From positions 11,098,001 through 11,162,000 of the forward strand of contig NC_039510.1 of assembly GCF_003672135.1 (NCBI RefSeq): DNA of 64,000 nucleotides, given 5' to 3'. This document shows, one piece after another, positions 43,352-55,699 of the stretch (position 1 is the stretch's first letter; every line of letters starts with the position of its first letter). The position numbers and the translations under genes were made by a program. Origin of the DNA: Ooceraea biroi (lineage: Eukaryota; Arthropoda; Insecta; Hymenoptera; Formicidae). The notes under the pieces are model-generated. The model saw only the letters and a list, made by a program, of their open reading frames with translations. It made no database searches and was not told the origin of the DNA.

Positions 43352-44970
43352 TTCTTTTATTTTTAACAAAAATATTTAACTCTATTTGAATTAATTTTGA
43401 ATTAGCTGTATATGTAACTATGTTGAACTGAAATGTGATTTCTTTCTTCACAGTGCTTGACAATAATGTCGTTCCGATCATTCTCCTTCAATTAGGATTT
43501 CTTTGCTATCGCAAAACACATGTCCAGATTTTTAAAATATTTTACTATCTATAGGAATTACATTATATTCTCTCTTTGTGTGTATGTGGGTGTGCACTGT
43601 GTGAATGTAGGGCAAAAGTCACACGCATACTTTTCGTTTCCACATCGTCTCACAATAATTCTCTGTCTCGATCACTTCTGTATTACTTCCTGTTCTGCGG
43701 TCTGCCTTCATGCACCCGTTCCCCCGTTTATCGTCGTTCCACCACGTTTCTGATTTCGTCTCCGTTTCCCGCGTCCCCGTATCTCCGACCTCATCCCGCT
43801 GTCGCTCGGAGTCGGTTTCCAGAGACAGCGAAGGGATATACCGGAGAGTTAAGCCAGACCGTAATAATTTTGAATTCGGTTAACCCAGCTTCGGCACCTC
43901 AGCAACCTTCTCGCCCCTATTTCCTAAATGCCGACTGCACCGCTCTCCCATCACGATGGAGGGTGTAAACTACTGCGCGCACTGCGATAGCCGCGGTAAA
44001 TCATCAACCCCGATAAGCCGGCATGCTCCTCCCGGGGCATTAGCTTAATATCGTTACGCTGATTCGATTGTTTGGCACATCGCAATTTACCAGAAAGATA
44101 CAACGTCGCAGATTGCGCGAGGCAAGTGCCCAAGTGCTGTCGGTAGACAATATTTTGCTTCGATTTGATCTAATTTACAGGATGAAGCGACTATTGAAAG
44201 CTGCCAAGATAATTGAATAGCTGTGATTTGCAGTTTACACTATTGACAAGATGCTCAATTCGTAATAGCAAGTCGCGGTAAAATGCTTCTTTTTTTAAAT
44301 CAAGGAGACTGTATAACTTGGAACTTTTATTTTCTCGAAGTCGCCGTCGCGTGCGTCAATTTAATGATACATGTTAAATGCAATTAATAGGAAAATATTA
44401 ATGCTTTATGTTGTCGACATGGATGGAAATAGAGACTAAATCAAACCAATAATTCAAGCCGAAGTGACCAGCAGCAAAAAGCGCTTCTCGTTGCATCGCG
44501 TTTCACCACTCGGAGATTTATAATGTTCCTGTCCCGAGCGTGGCTTAAAGCCTGGGATTTTTAATTAAATCGAAATCCGCGGTCGAGCCAATCCATTAAA
44601 GCACCACAGGGAGGAAATGCTGGTAGGACAGGTTAACATGAAAGAGAAGAAAAAATTCTAGAAAGTGCTCATACCGAGTAAAAACACGCCACTTGCTCTG
44701 CAACTAAGTAATTGAGCAAGCAATTTTGCGATGTCAATTGCCACTCGATCTTGAAGAAAATAATTGACAATTTTTGTTGAAGAATTTTGAATCGAAAATT
44801 TCGAGCACGTAACAATATGATAAATATATACGTACATATATATTATTGCAGACAAGCACAATTCCTCCAAATGTTATCTTATGTAAGATGACAATAATTT
44901 CTTTTCGCAAGTAAAAAGTAAAATAAATGTTTTATATTTGTTTAAAAGTCACGCGCGCGCATCTCTCTTC

Positions 44971-44988
44971 CTCTCTCTCTCTCTCTCT
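44971..44988. repeat. (CT)n microsatellite
   Basis: A short CT run within a longer pyrimidine tract from about 44961 to 44991. Confidence 0.85.
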
Positions 44989-46345
44989 TCCTATGTATCT
45001 GACATGTTATAATAATTAAGACTTTCCCCATTTAATCTGTTTTAAAAAATTCATATGCAAAATAAGTATGTATAAATATAAAAATATATTGTAAATGTAT
45101 ATTATTTTACACGTAAAATTTATTGTATCAATAACAGACACTACCACTATTAAGTTGGAGAAAACAATTCTGGTATTTTTACAAAAATACACTGTTATCA
45201 ATAAAAATTCGCTACGTGAAATGGCGCTTAACAATTTTTAACAAATATTCAAAACAAATGGAGGAAACATCCCCTGCGCAATAGTCATATGATGCGGCAT
45301 ATGTGCACATCTGCATTTCGCATAGGCATGCCTAAAAGGGTACACGAAACTCGATTAGAAATCGGCATTTTGCGCCAAAGCATTGCGCGAATGAATCATT
45401 TTCACGCTCTGAGAAAACTTGTGAGTAACTCGAGTGAATAGAAGAGCAGCGGCGTTGCACGCGAATGATTATCATTACTGCAATCATGTCCCAACGTTCG
45501 TCTTTCACCGCAAGCTTTTCCGACAAATGATAAAGTCATTTGCGCGAGCAATTGCGGGGGAGAAGCCATGAATTCAAATTGCTGCCACGAATTTTTAATT
45601 AAGAAGGAACGCCATCACGGATAAGCACGGAAACAGAGCATCCTTGCAGAAAATACAATCGCGTCGTTAGAACTTCTCACCTTTTCCAAGCGCTTCCGCC
45701 TTTTTCCACGGCGTCGTTTATAGCCAGAACAACTTGCTCGGAATGCTTGCAACAGCAATCGGCGATACGCTCCTATTTCTCAACAGACACAATGAAACGA
45801 AACTCACTTGATGTCTTTCCCGATCTCATTGTTATATTCCTCGTTATCGCGACAGTCGCGCGCAGCACTCGGGTGATTTTTCTCGTTTTCTGTATTGCAA
45901 CGTTGTTAAAATTGATTTCCACATTTACTGCGTTTACTGGAGGATACGACATGGCGGAACTTGTTCTATATAGTTTGCGATACTTGCAGTTTAACATTCC
46001 GAGTCCTGTTTAAAAGTTTCTGAGAAGGTTGCGCACAGGTACGAGTGCAGGTTGTTACGAAAAGACTCACTTCCGTTTTTATCAGTTTTTATGTCTTTTT
46101 TTCTTTTTCTTCTTCTCCTGCGATATCGCTACGACATTTTCATTTATTTCAATGCACACAAAAAAGCGCGATATCATGAATAATTACGTTTAGCGTATGC
46201 TTTATTTTATCAAACTACGTAATGTTTTTGCTACAAATATTTGACATTAATATGTTCTCCTTTTCCACGCTAGGGAAAGGAACAAAGAGAGAAAAGAGAG
46301 AACTTTTCTATCTGGATGTCTAATTTTCATACCAGTTCAGACAAT

Positions 46346-46947
46346 GGCAATGTGATTTAGTGATAAAGCATCAGATTTGTAATCACGAGGAACCAGTTCA
46401 AGTCCCCATTTAGTCGCAGAAATTTTATTCGAAATTGCGTCCTTTATACATCGAGTGGGAAGACTCGAGTATGGAAAACTGATATCTCCATCTTTCGAAA
46501 GAGACGTTAAATCGCTGTGCTAGCCTCTTCCCATCCAATAGCTTCATGAACTTCATTAAGGTGCTGGAAGCAAATCCCTTACACCCGAAACCTGAAATAA
46601 TTAAATGAAAAAGAAGACACCCGGACGGTCAAACCGAGATGAGTGGGCAATTCTTCTTTCTATGCAAATTTCAACAATGGAAAGTAAAAAACGAAGAAAG
46701 GAAAGAATCTAAGAATTAATGCGAAATTTAATAATTAAGTGTGTTCACACATCCATGTGTCTTTTCCTATTTTCATTTAATCATTTTAAATTTTGGGTGT
46801 ATAAAAGATTAGTCTGTAACATCTTAATGAAATTCATAAAGCTGCTAGATGAGGAGGAGGTAACACAACAGTTTACCAACTATATGTGGACCAGCGGTTT
46901 AACATCTCGAAAAGGAAGGGGATGAACTAAGAAGAAGAAGAAGAAGA
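46346..46947 (+). mobile_element. Decayed tRNA-derived SINE
   Basis: The head has an A-box-like TGATTTAGTGA (46353-46363) and a B-box AGTTCAAGTCC (46395-46405) at tRNA spacing. Between them an anticodon-arm-like segment has loop TTTGTAA, a threonine-type TGT anticodon. The acceptor and T stems are broken, so it is not a functional tRNA. An unrelated body follows, with a GACGTTAAAT string at about 46504. A GAA-rich run at 46929-46947 could be the 3' tail. The 3' limit is uncertain; the true element may be shorter. Confidence 0.5.
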
Positions 46948-46949
46948 GT

Positions 46950-49900
46950 AATCTGATTTTTAATTTAATCTATTTTTAATCTACTCTACTTGAGCAGACT
47001 TGATAATCAGTCGCACATACTTTCTATTACATTGTAGTAAAAAGTTTATCAGATAACTATTTTCTTTCATAATTTTACAATATTTAATTTTTAATGTTTT
47101 GATACCTATCTAAATCTTTTTATTGAAATTCTGTTTTAAGTAAAATCCATTCAAGAGTATGAGCATGGAATAATGATATACGCTATTTAAACCATTTTAA
47201 TGCGTGAAAAGTTTTATATAAAACTTTATTCGTTTATACTGAAATTAAATTATACATGACTCTGTATTAAAGCAAATGGATTTTATTTTTCATTTATCCT
47301 ATTGTATTAATTTATCCTATTATAGATATGTGGGTAGGTTGAAAGAAAAAAATATGATTCTTGCATGGTTACGTGTGTAATCCGTTCTATTTATTAACAT
47401 TTTCAACACATATCGAGTTACAGCGAATTTAAAAAGTGTAATATACTACATTCGAAACTTTTCTCTCGATTTTGCAGAACATGATCGAAAAATAGAGCAT
47501 GATAAATGTATGAGGAAAATTTGGTTGAAATCGGAATAAAACACTATCCCTGACAGTCATCGATACTATGCTGAATGTGAATTTCCGCTTCGTGAACAGC
47601 AAAAATGCAAAATTGTGTCATATGAAAACAATCCACCAAAGGACTTTGCTTCGAAGTGATACTTCAAACATATCGATTTTTGCGTATCTCGAAGAAATTC
47701 GACAAGTTTCGGGCACACCAAAGGAAACGACTATTCTTACGGCAACAATTCTATTGAAGAGTATCGTAATTTTCAAGCTAGCAGGAATGCATAATGTTCA
47801 GTTAAAATTACATAATTAATTATTAATTATTATATGTAGCGAGAAGCAATTAACTTTTAAGCTAAAAGAAAAATAATTTTTATGAAGCAAGCTTTCTTTG
47901 ATTTATGGAAAAAATTAAAATAATAGCATACCTTTTTCATTACGTGATATGTTACATTATCATTTACATTAATATTTCGAAATTTTATATAAAATTGTTT
48001 TTATGACATATGTTATCAATTTCTCATAAATCGGACAACGAATAAAATTCTTACTGCAACAGAGATCATCCAAATGATAACAATAAAAATACACCAGATA
48101 AACATAAGTGCTCTTATGCCGCATTTGCGTAATAAGGTCACCTGTTACATCACTTGTTACGTTGCATGCATGACGCTGACAAATCGCGCGCGAAAAGTGG
48201 TTTTTCCATTTACGCTTGCCCCGTCCATTTTAATAAACTATGTCGAATAATCATCGTCAACTCGCACTGTGCCATGAATGCGAAGCGATACGATATCGAA
48301 TTATTAATCGATTCCCTTGTTAATACAATTTCATCACACAGTTTAGCGTTCCATTATCGAGACACGTAGTTTTTCTTCTATTGTATGTTAACATTCGACA
48401 TGATATGTTTTTATCTTAATAACAGTTCTATATTATATTACAATATAACAATATATCAATAACGTAATATATATGCTCGTATATATTTATTTTCTAATAA
48501 TATGGCCCAATTAACATCGCAAGTATCAAGCATTATCCATGGAAAATACACGGAAAACTCGCATGTGTGAATAATATGTACAAACACAATCATGAAAATT
48601 AGTGAATAATTTCAATATTATAGTTATTAGTAGTAATTGCTCGATTTAATATTTCATCGAGTGAGCAGGGTGCATGAGTTACCGTGAGCGTAAATGTGGC
48701 GCGAAACCTATGTTGCAGGATACCTTAAGGGCGCGAACACCGTGCTTCTGCATATATCTCAAAGGAGGTAGGGCTCTATATGCGAACCTTGACTTGCAAA
48801 TTAGTTTATTATTTTCGCACTCGAGATAACCGTATCGTCACCTACCTTTAGAGACGTACGACGAGGTAATGCGCCTGACCCACAGGCGAAGTACAGCCCT
48901 GTAATTGGACACCGCTAATGCATCCCACCCCCGTTCGTCGAACGTGGATGGAATAAGGTAGCTGCGACGAAGTCGACCGCGGAACGGAAACTACGAGAGG
49001 AGGACAAAGACGACGCGGGAGGAAAAGCCTCCTGCTGGTGCGATGAGTGTCGTTATTTAGTTTGATCGTGCGACCGATCTATTCTCCTCTACCACGGCTG
49101 GTATCTTCCATCTCGATTCGTCGCGACGCTCCGATGGCGCCTCGTCCAGTTTTCCCGCTCAGTCATGTCTCTCTTGCCTTCGCTCTTGATTTTTCCGACA
49201 ACGTCCAACCGTTTTCACATGGTTTCCTCGCCGCATGATGCACTCGGCTGCATTTCCATTCGCATCTACGTCGACCGCTTCACGGTTTAGCATTTTTATT
49301 TTCCGCGAGGCTTCTCCTTTCTCTCGTCCATTCGAAGCTAGCTCTGCTCGTTCCGTCGACTATAATGCGCACGCGTTTTCTCATACTTGTCTCTTCACCC
49401 TCCTGTCCTATTTGCCCCTTCCTTCCATTGCCATGCCTTCTATCTCCCCGGCGTTTACTTCCCGTTTCCAAACCGAATCCCCATTCTTTGGTATCTACTT
49501 GAACGTGAAGCACAACCGTGCCCACTTCAAACCGCGATGACCTAGATACGACCTTATCGCTCGATCCTATAACGCGTCGTTCTATCGTACCCTGCCTCTC
49601 TCTCCGACTCAGATTCCGCAGCTTCGGAGAGCTTTAATTTCTCTCGCAGCTCAAAGATGCTAAGCTCGAGATAGGATCGACGACCCTCGAACGTTTCAAG
49701 GGTTCGCAATGGTACCCGGCACGGCCATATTTCGTTCTTGCGAGAGAGCGCGATAATCCAGCCAAACTTTCATTTACCGAAGATGGTACTCAATTCGAGC
49801 TCGAAGACAAAGAGGGAGGACAAGGAGAGAGGAGTGGCCTCGATAAATGGCACCAAAGAAATTGAATCTATTACACGGCAGATTCGACGATGAAACGCCG

Positions 49901-52900
49901 AAGGGGTTTATCCTGTTCCGCGCCACTATTCTCCAAAGTCGAATGTTCTTTTCGGCCACCCTTTCGCGCTCCTCCATGGATAACAAAAAACTCGATAGGA
50001 TCGCTCATTATACAGCGTATAAATCCAACATCACGTCACATTGACCTCTTATTGAAAAATTCCACGTGCAGAGATGAAAACCCAGGTACTTTACGCGTGA
50101 TCGTACCACCGGTAGAATCGAAGCGAGGTGTGCTTGATTTTCGATTATATTTTCAGCCCTGCGACTTACGAGACTCTTGTACATGTAATTGCACAAGAGC
50201 ATCACAGCATAAATTGAGGATTTCAACCAGAGTGACGCGCGTCCGACAGTTTACAGTAAATCAAATAACTGGCACCAGCAAGCTAAAAAGTTTGACGTTA
50301 AACGGATTTCTGGCGCGACGATAACCAAGGCTTCGTTTACCAAAGGATGAGACGAGCCTGGATGTAGGGAGAAATAGAAATTGAATATATTACAACCCCG
50401 AAGCGTCGCCGTACAAGGCCAAAGCGCAGGGTCGTCTATCTTACTGATTTTCTTTGCAAACTCGCTCGCTCCTTAGGCGATGCATTCACATCGCCTCTGA
50501 GCTCAGAATATTGCCAGCTATATGGCGTTTATTACTGACGAATAAATCACTTGTGAATTTCATGCAGGCTTGTTTATTTTATATGTGATTTTATGCATAT
50601 CATGTATATTGGTACGATTTATTTAACATAACATAATTAATATTTATATATTAAATGTAAAATGTATTTAGTCAATCAGAATGTCTAACGAAAATACATT
50701 AGTTATTTATTATTTTCTTGTTTGTGATTACTTTTGTCTGACTTCATCGAGATTTTATTAATCTCGATTTAAGTAATTTATATTGTTAGGCGTATTTTCG
50801 TCTTTGCCGATTGATAAAAATAAAATCTCCTCAAAGTTACACCGATATTTACCTTTAATTGGAAATTCATCAAAGTTGTATAATTTATGAAAAATATAAA
50901 ATTTCAAAGAAAAAAAGTATTTTTCGATATTAAAAGCCTTTTATAACTCATATATTTTTTACATACATTTTTTAAAAAGAAATATGTTAATATCTGCAAG
51001 TAAACATATATTCGAAAAAATATAAATGAATGATTACGAAGTACAGTAAATATCACAAAAGCATTTATTTGAAGTGGTTTTATAAAATCGACGATATTCA
51101 ATCAGAAATTAATTTATAAAGTTAGTTTCGAAAAAAATATGTATTTCCAATTTTCGGTTTGTACTACATCACACTTTGTAAAAATATGAAAAAAAAGATT
51201 CGTGAATGTTTCCTTGTTAACAGAATAACGAAAATGGAAAAAGGTGCGAAAATTTAAAAAGTTTGTCTTATACAAAAATCATCGTAAATAGATACTCTTG
51301 CATTATTATTCATTATATACCAACGGTATCGTTAGCGTTACAGTTTCCACGAAGTTCACTTTGAAAGAAAGAACATAATTATGACGGTGACGATGGGAAT
51401 GCGTAACAAGGAACTATGTTAATGCATTGCAAGAGCTAATTATCGGCACAAATAAGTAAGAAAAGAGCATACCCGGCGACTTGTATTAGCCTCTTATGAA
51501 TTTCTTGTGTTAAAATTATTTAATGAAAGGAATAAAGCGACATGAACGTCGTTTGAAAGTCCGACGATGCAAAGCGGAACAGGGGCCAGGTAGGTAGTCT
51601 ATTATGTACTGAGTCTAATAACAGCTTACGGGAGCTTACTAAAGCTTCCTGAGAGCTCCTGGAAGCAAAGTGATTGTTACAGATATCGAACGTGGCAACA
51701 AAGAGGTAGGACCAATGAGATTCCAGGAAAAAACTCCCTTCGATCCTCTCTTTTTCTAGTAATTTCTGCGAACAAGAGTAACATTCCCTTTTACATTATC
51801 ATTGCGCAAAAATCTGTAAGATTTTCTTAATTAATCAATTAATTAGCGACTCGTAAAAAAAGAATAAAGATAAGCAGCAGCAATGGTTGTTAAATTGTTT
51901 TAATCACTTAAATTGCTCTAAAATTGTAAAAACGAGAAATAATATGTAAAATTCGTATAGATAATATATAATTCATACTGCAGTAGCATGTGCATCAATA
52001 AAATTCGTAAAATATTAGTAATAACTATCACAACATACGAGAAAAATAAAAAATAAAATAAGAAAAACATAGCTTTAGTCCAGTATGTAACTTACACTTA
52101 AATTCGAGTTAAGTTCATTACGAGTAAGCATCTTTTTACAGTTACTTACTATCTATTGCCATAAATCAAATAAAGCAAAAAATAATGATTCCAATATAGA
52201 GATTATTATTAATATTTCGAGATTATTATCCACTATTAGATAATTTTCATATCCATTTCGTAATAAGTTTTTATCAATGAGATTTTAAGACGTCAGAAAA
52301 TAAGCACTGATATGTTTGCTGAATAAAACGATATTAATATCGTCAACAAATGCTATCTTCTTTATTTTCCATCACAAACATGTATGCCTTGTGCGAATTC
52401 TGTGATTAAGTGAGAATATCGCAGAAGATAGAAAATTAATGTATGTATTGTGTAATTATTCTCGATATAAAATTTCGCACGCACATTTGATTACAATATT
52501 TTCTGCACAATGAAACAACATTTATATATAAAAATTATTAAATAAATTAAATTATTAAATAATAGTGATATGATCACGTAACAAAATTAATGTATTTGCA
52601 TCTGATAATAATTAAAACTTTAACGTTTTAGTAATTATTTATTGCCATTCTTATTAAAAATTTCCATTCTCATTATCATTAAACAATAGTATTATTTAAT
52701 AGAAAATATAAAATGTGTATTAATGAAAAAATTAAAATAACCTTATGTAAAATAAAAATGTTATAAAGTTACGTACTTATATCTTCGTTGATTTCATCAT
52801 TTTTAATAAATGATTTAGCATACAGCAGTTAGATAAATATTGTATTCATTCGATATTTATTGTTAGTCGCTCGATTCTGATAATTATTAATATACTCAAT

Positions 52901-53270
52901 TTGTGTTTATTTCTTTATTGCATTCTTTATTGTTTAAAAGTACATTATCAATTCAGTAAAAAGATCATATTTCCCTTTCACATTTGCGAAAATAGAGAAT
53001 TCATTATACCACCATGGCATAGTAAATAATAAATAGTAAATCAAGTTATATAATTTTAGATTGCATATTTGTCAAGTAATAAATATTAAATAACTAAGAA
53101 ATATAGCTACGACATATATGTACATATACATAAAGTATTAATTATTAATTATTATTATTAAGTATTATTTCATAATTTTTTTCCATCAATAATTGCATTT
53201 TAAATTGCAGTATTATTATAAATATGTGCAGTTTGATGTATTACATAAATATAAAAAAAATGTGCCATTT
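46950..53270. other. Gene-free stretch with one GC-richer patch
   Basis: Mostly very AT-rich, particularly 50.5-53.3 kb, which is close to simple AT sequence. A CpG-richer and partly pyrimidine-rich patch spans about 48.66-50.5 kb; it holds several short frames (about 60-145 codons) on both strands without recognisable domains. It could be a regulatory region or an unassigned 5' exon. Confidence 0.5.
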
Positions 53271-53271
53271 A

Positions 53272-53331
53272 TGTATAATCGATTCCCATATAATGCGGTT
53301 TCGTATAATATCGATTCGTATAACGAAGAAT
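53272..53331. repeat. Four 15-bp degenerate direct repeats
   Basis: Units start at 53272, 53287, 53302 and 53317, each beginning with a two-base variant of CG followed by TATAAT or TATAAC and a variable CGATT/CGGTTT end. The period is exactly 15. Similar CGTATAAnCG-type repeats occur near the ends of some pogo/Tigger-like DNA transposons, but I see no matching terminal inverted repeat here, so the origin is open. Confidence 0.6.
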
Positions 53332-53626
53332 AACAACAGTGTTCATAGAAAACAAATTTTTACTACAAGTAACATTTGATCGACACATTAGTAGAAAAAA
53401 TTAATCGGTACTTTAGTAGAAAAGTAAACTTAAGTTTATAGCTCTTAAGAGCAAGCTGTGAAAAATAAGTTTATATACATGAAAAGAGTTAAAACATACA
53501 TTAAAACTGATTACTTGCACTAAATAAAAACAAAACCGTATTTGGGATTTATTTGGACAGCAACATTTCTGTTAAACGGAAGTAATTATTCTGCAATTAA
53601 GAAAAAAGAATTATGGAAAACTTTTT

Positions 53627-53667
53627 TCTCTCTCTCTCTCTCTCTTTCTTCCTCTCTCACACACACA
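53627..53667. repeat. Compound (TC)n / (CA)n microsatellite
   Basis: A TC run, an interrupted TTTCTTCC spacer, then CTCTCTCACACACACA. Ordinary compound microsatellite in AT-rich DNA. Confidence 0.9.
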
Positions 53668-54036
53668 ACTTAAAAATGTGATAACTTTTCACAAATCATT
53701 CAATACTTCTTATGTAATTTTTATTTTAAAATATTAATTATTGAAAAGATCTATTAAGTACACAGCATAGAATTATTTTTCCTAAAAATCAAGATTAAGA
53801 ATAGAATTATTTTTTCGAAAATCGAAGAATTAAAACCTATTACGTGTTATAAATTGAGCCTGATAAGATTAACAACATCTTTATATCATGCGAGTTATGT
53901 ATCAAAAACAATAACCACAGTACGCAATGTTACCTGACACCGAATTAATAAAGTATAAACCTATCAGGATACAACTACTTGAAATACGACTACTCTGAAA
54001 CATGAATTATTCTAAGATCCAGCAAGTAACAACTTA

Positions 54037-54135
54037 GCGCGCGCGCGCGTGCGTGTGTGCGTGCGTGCGTGCGTGCGTGTGTGTGTGTGTGTGCGCGCGC
54101 GCGTGTGTGTGCGTGCGTACGCGCGTGTGTGTGTA
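54037..54135. repeat. 99-bp alternating purine-pyrimidine (GC/GT) tract
   Basis: A mixed GC, GT and TACG run in which purine and pyrimidine alternate without a single break from 54037 to 54135, ending where AG breaks the pattern. Such tracts, especially with GC blocks, favour left-handed Z-DNA under negative supercoiling. It sits about 0.9 kb from the 3' side of the b5 gene. Confidence 0.9.
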
Positions 54136-54996
54136 GTTTGCTTCGCAGTATTTAATGAAACGATCTTAGCGCAAGACGCAAATGAAATAGTAATTTTTAT
54201 TAAATATTTTGTGATAGTGATATGAAATGAAGTTCGTAAAGGAATATGACGCCGATGCATATCGTATCTTATTTAATAACAAAAGTAAAGTGACGTCAAT
54301 GTAATAAAGTTTGTTTTGCTGATACATAAGATTAATCTCTACTTATCAATAAATTAAAATCGCATTAATTTCATTCCAAATAAGTAATAAATTCATTAAA
54401 TATTAGTGCAACAACAATTAATTGTCCACACAAAGTCTGTTCAAAAGTACAGTTTATCACGCATACTTGACCTCACTGCTTGACCATCGTCTACCATATT
54501 TTCAAGTTTGTCCAACAAATATTGTCAAAACATGCTTCGTGGCTGCGTCGCACTCGGTCTATTAGTTATTATTCTATATTGACAACGTATTTGCCTTATA
54601 TTATCCAGCGGCTTTATTCTGCTCGTTGCGCTGTTTTGACGCACGCATGAAATAAAAAAAAAGAAAGAATATATGCAAGTACTCATCGATGCAAACCATC
54701 ATAGAAACTGTAGTAGCGCTTCAAAGAAAGCTTATTTAGCATTTTGTTGGGAAAATAATATGAGCACTACTGCTTTTAACTCAAATATTGATAAAGTCGC
54801 TATCGAAGATCAATTATCGTCACTAACGAATGATGTAAACGTGCCGGATGCAATGCTTTTTTACCATTATGAAACAATATAAAGCCGACATACGTCACCG
54901 AAGTTGTTCACATGAATCATATCCGTTGCTTACGAAAGTATTATAAATATAGTCAAGCCAAATAACTTCTTACGCAACTTCAACGATGCTCTCAAG

Positions 54997-55002
54997 TTTA
55001 AT
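54997..55002 (-). terminator. Possible polyadenylation signal of the cytochrome b5 gene
   Basis: ATTAAA on the - strand about 120 bases past the b5 stop codon. I saw no canonical AATAAA closer to the stop. A reasonable but unproven 3'-end signal. Confidence 0.25.
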
Positions 55003-55118
55003 CAATATTTAACTTTGGAAAGACGTTGGACATACTTCTGGTTTCCGTTGTCGATAAAACACTTGACTGATATTTATCCAAGCGCCTCGCTCTCGACGCA
55101 GTCGACGATTCAAGTACA

Positions 55119-55568
55119 TCAGAATCCCGAGACCTTCACACCATCGGGAATGCGAAAGATCCTCTCTTCCGGTGGAAGCTCGCCGATTTTGTACCGGTCC
55201 AACATCGTCCTAGCGACAGCGGAGTGCCCAGTGCCAATGAATGCCAAGGTGGCGTCTCGACCAGCATATTCCAGAAGAACGTCCTGACCACCCGGATGAT
55301 TGCTTAGGAATTCCGTACAGTCGTACACGTAATCGTAGATTACCAGCCAGCAATCATCGAGTGCGTCGTGCCAAGCGACCTCGTCCAGAGTGATTACCTG
55401 AGTATCGTCGCGTGATTTTTCCCTGTTTGACCTCAACCTGCACCTTCGTTCCCTGACGCCGTCGTTCTTCTCCAAGACATCGTTACACTCGACTTGCAGG
55501 AAGTCCTCCTTCGACGATTTCACATCTCCCAATTCGAGGGAGCAGAAGCCCAGACTCAGAAGGTCCAT
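55119..55568 (-). CDS. Cytochrome b5 domain protein, soluble type
   Basis: A small haem protein that carries single electrons between reductases and oxidases such as desaturases or P450s. From the preferred start the product is 149 residues: a variable charged N-terminus (1-55) and a b5 fold at about 57-135. The core has DCWLVIYDYVYDCTEFL, then HPGGQ with axial histidine H91, AGRDAT, and GTGHS with the second axial histidine H115, closing with YKIGELPPEE. No hydrophobic tail follows (it ends PDGVKVSGF), so unlike ER-anchored b5 it should be soluble. The GTGHS ligand region resembles the Drosophila CG6870-type b5, recalled from family knowledge and not searched. The ATG at 55568 has strong context (caacATGG). 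An in-frame ATG at 55661 would add 31 residues, but a TATA-like element just upstream would place transcription start after it. No intron is visible in the b5 domain; upstream non-coding exons are possible. Confidence 0.85.
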   Translation of the reverse strand: MDLLSLGFCSLELGDVKSSKEDFLQVECNDVLEKNDGVRERRCRLRSNREKSRDDTQVITLDEVAWHDALDDCWLVIYDYVYDCTEFLSNHPGGQDVLLEYAGRDATLAFIGTGHSAVARTMLDRYKIGELPPEERIFRIPDGVKVSGF

Positions 55569-55670
55569 GTTGCTACGGGTCTTGGAAACGCTAGCTCTGC
55601 AACATAACCGAGTATTGTCTTTGACTGGAACTTGACTGTAAATTAACATCGAGCACGTCATTCCTGCTCG

Positions 55671-55678
55671 TATATATA
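55671..55678 (-). promoter_or_regulatory. TATA-like box of the cytochrome b5 gene
   Basis: TATATATA on the - strand, about 110 bases upstream of the preferred b5 start. A start site 25-35 bases downstream would fall near 55645, inside the upstream ATG-initiated extension. That argues for initiation at 55568. The motif is common in AT-rich DNA. Confidence 0.35.
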
Positions 55679-55699
55679 TGTAAAGTGTGTTTAATTGCG

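Larger units (their letters stand above)
33100..46340. other. Gene-free stretch, alternating AT-rich and GC-richer patches
   Basis: GC-richer patches lie near 33.6-34.0, 34.65-35.15, 35.8-36.1, 36.5-36.8, 37.15-37.65, 38.55-39.45, 42.2-43.0, 43.6-44.15 and 45.3-46.05 kb, separated by AT-rich DNA. Open frames in the patches are under about 130 codons, overlap on both strands, and show no recognisable domain. A 19-bp perfect tandem pair lies at about 41289-41326. I see no RNA gene or transposon end. Confidence 0.5.

Noticed and set aside
54673..54882. 69-codon ATG-initiated + frame near the b5 gene
   Set aside because: Protein-like composition, but no recognisable domain, isolated, and of a length expected by chance.
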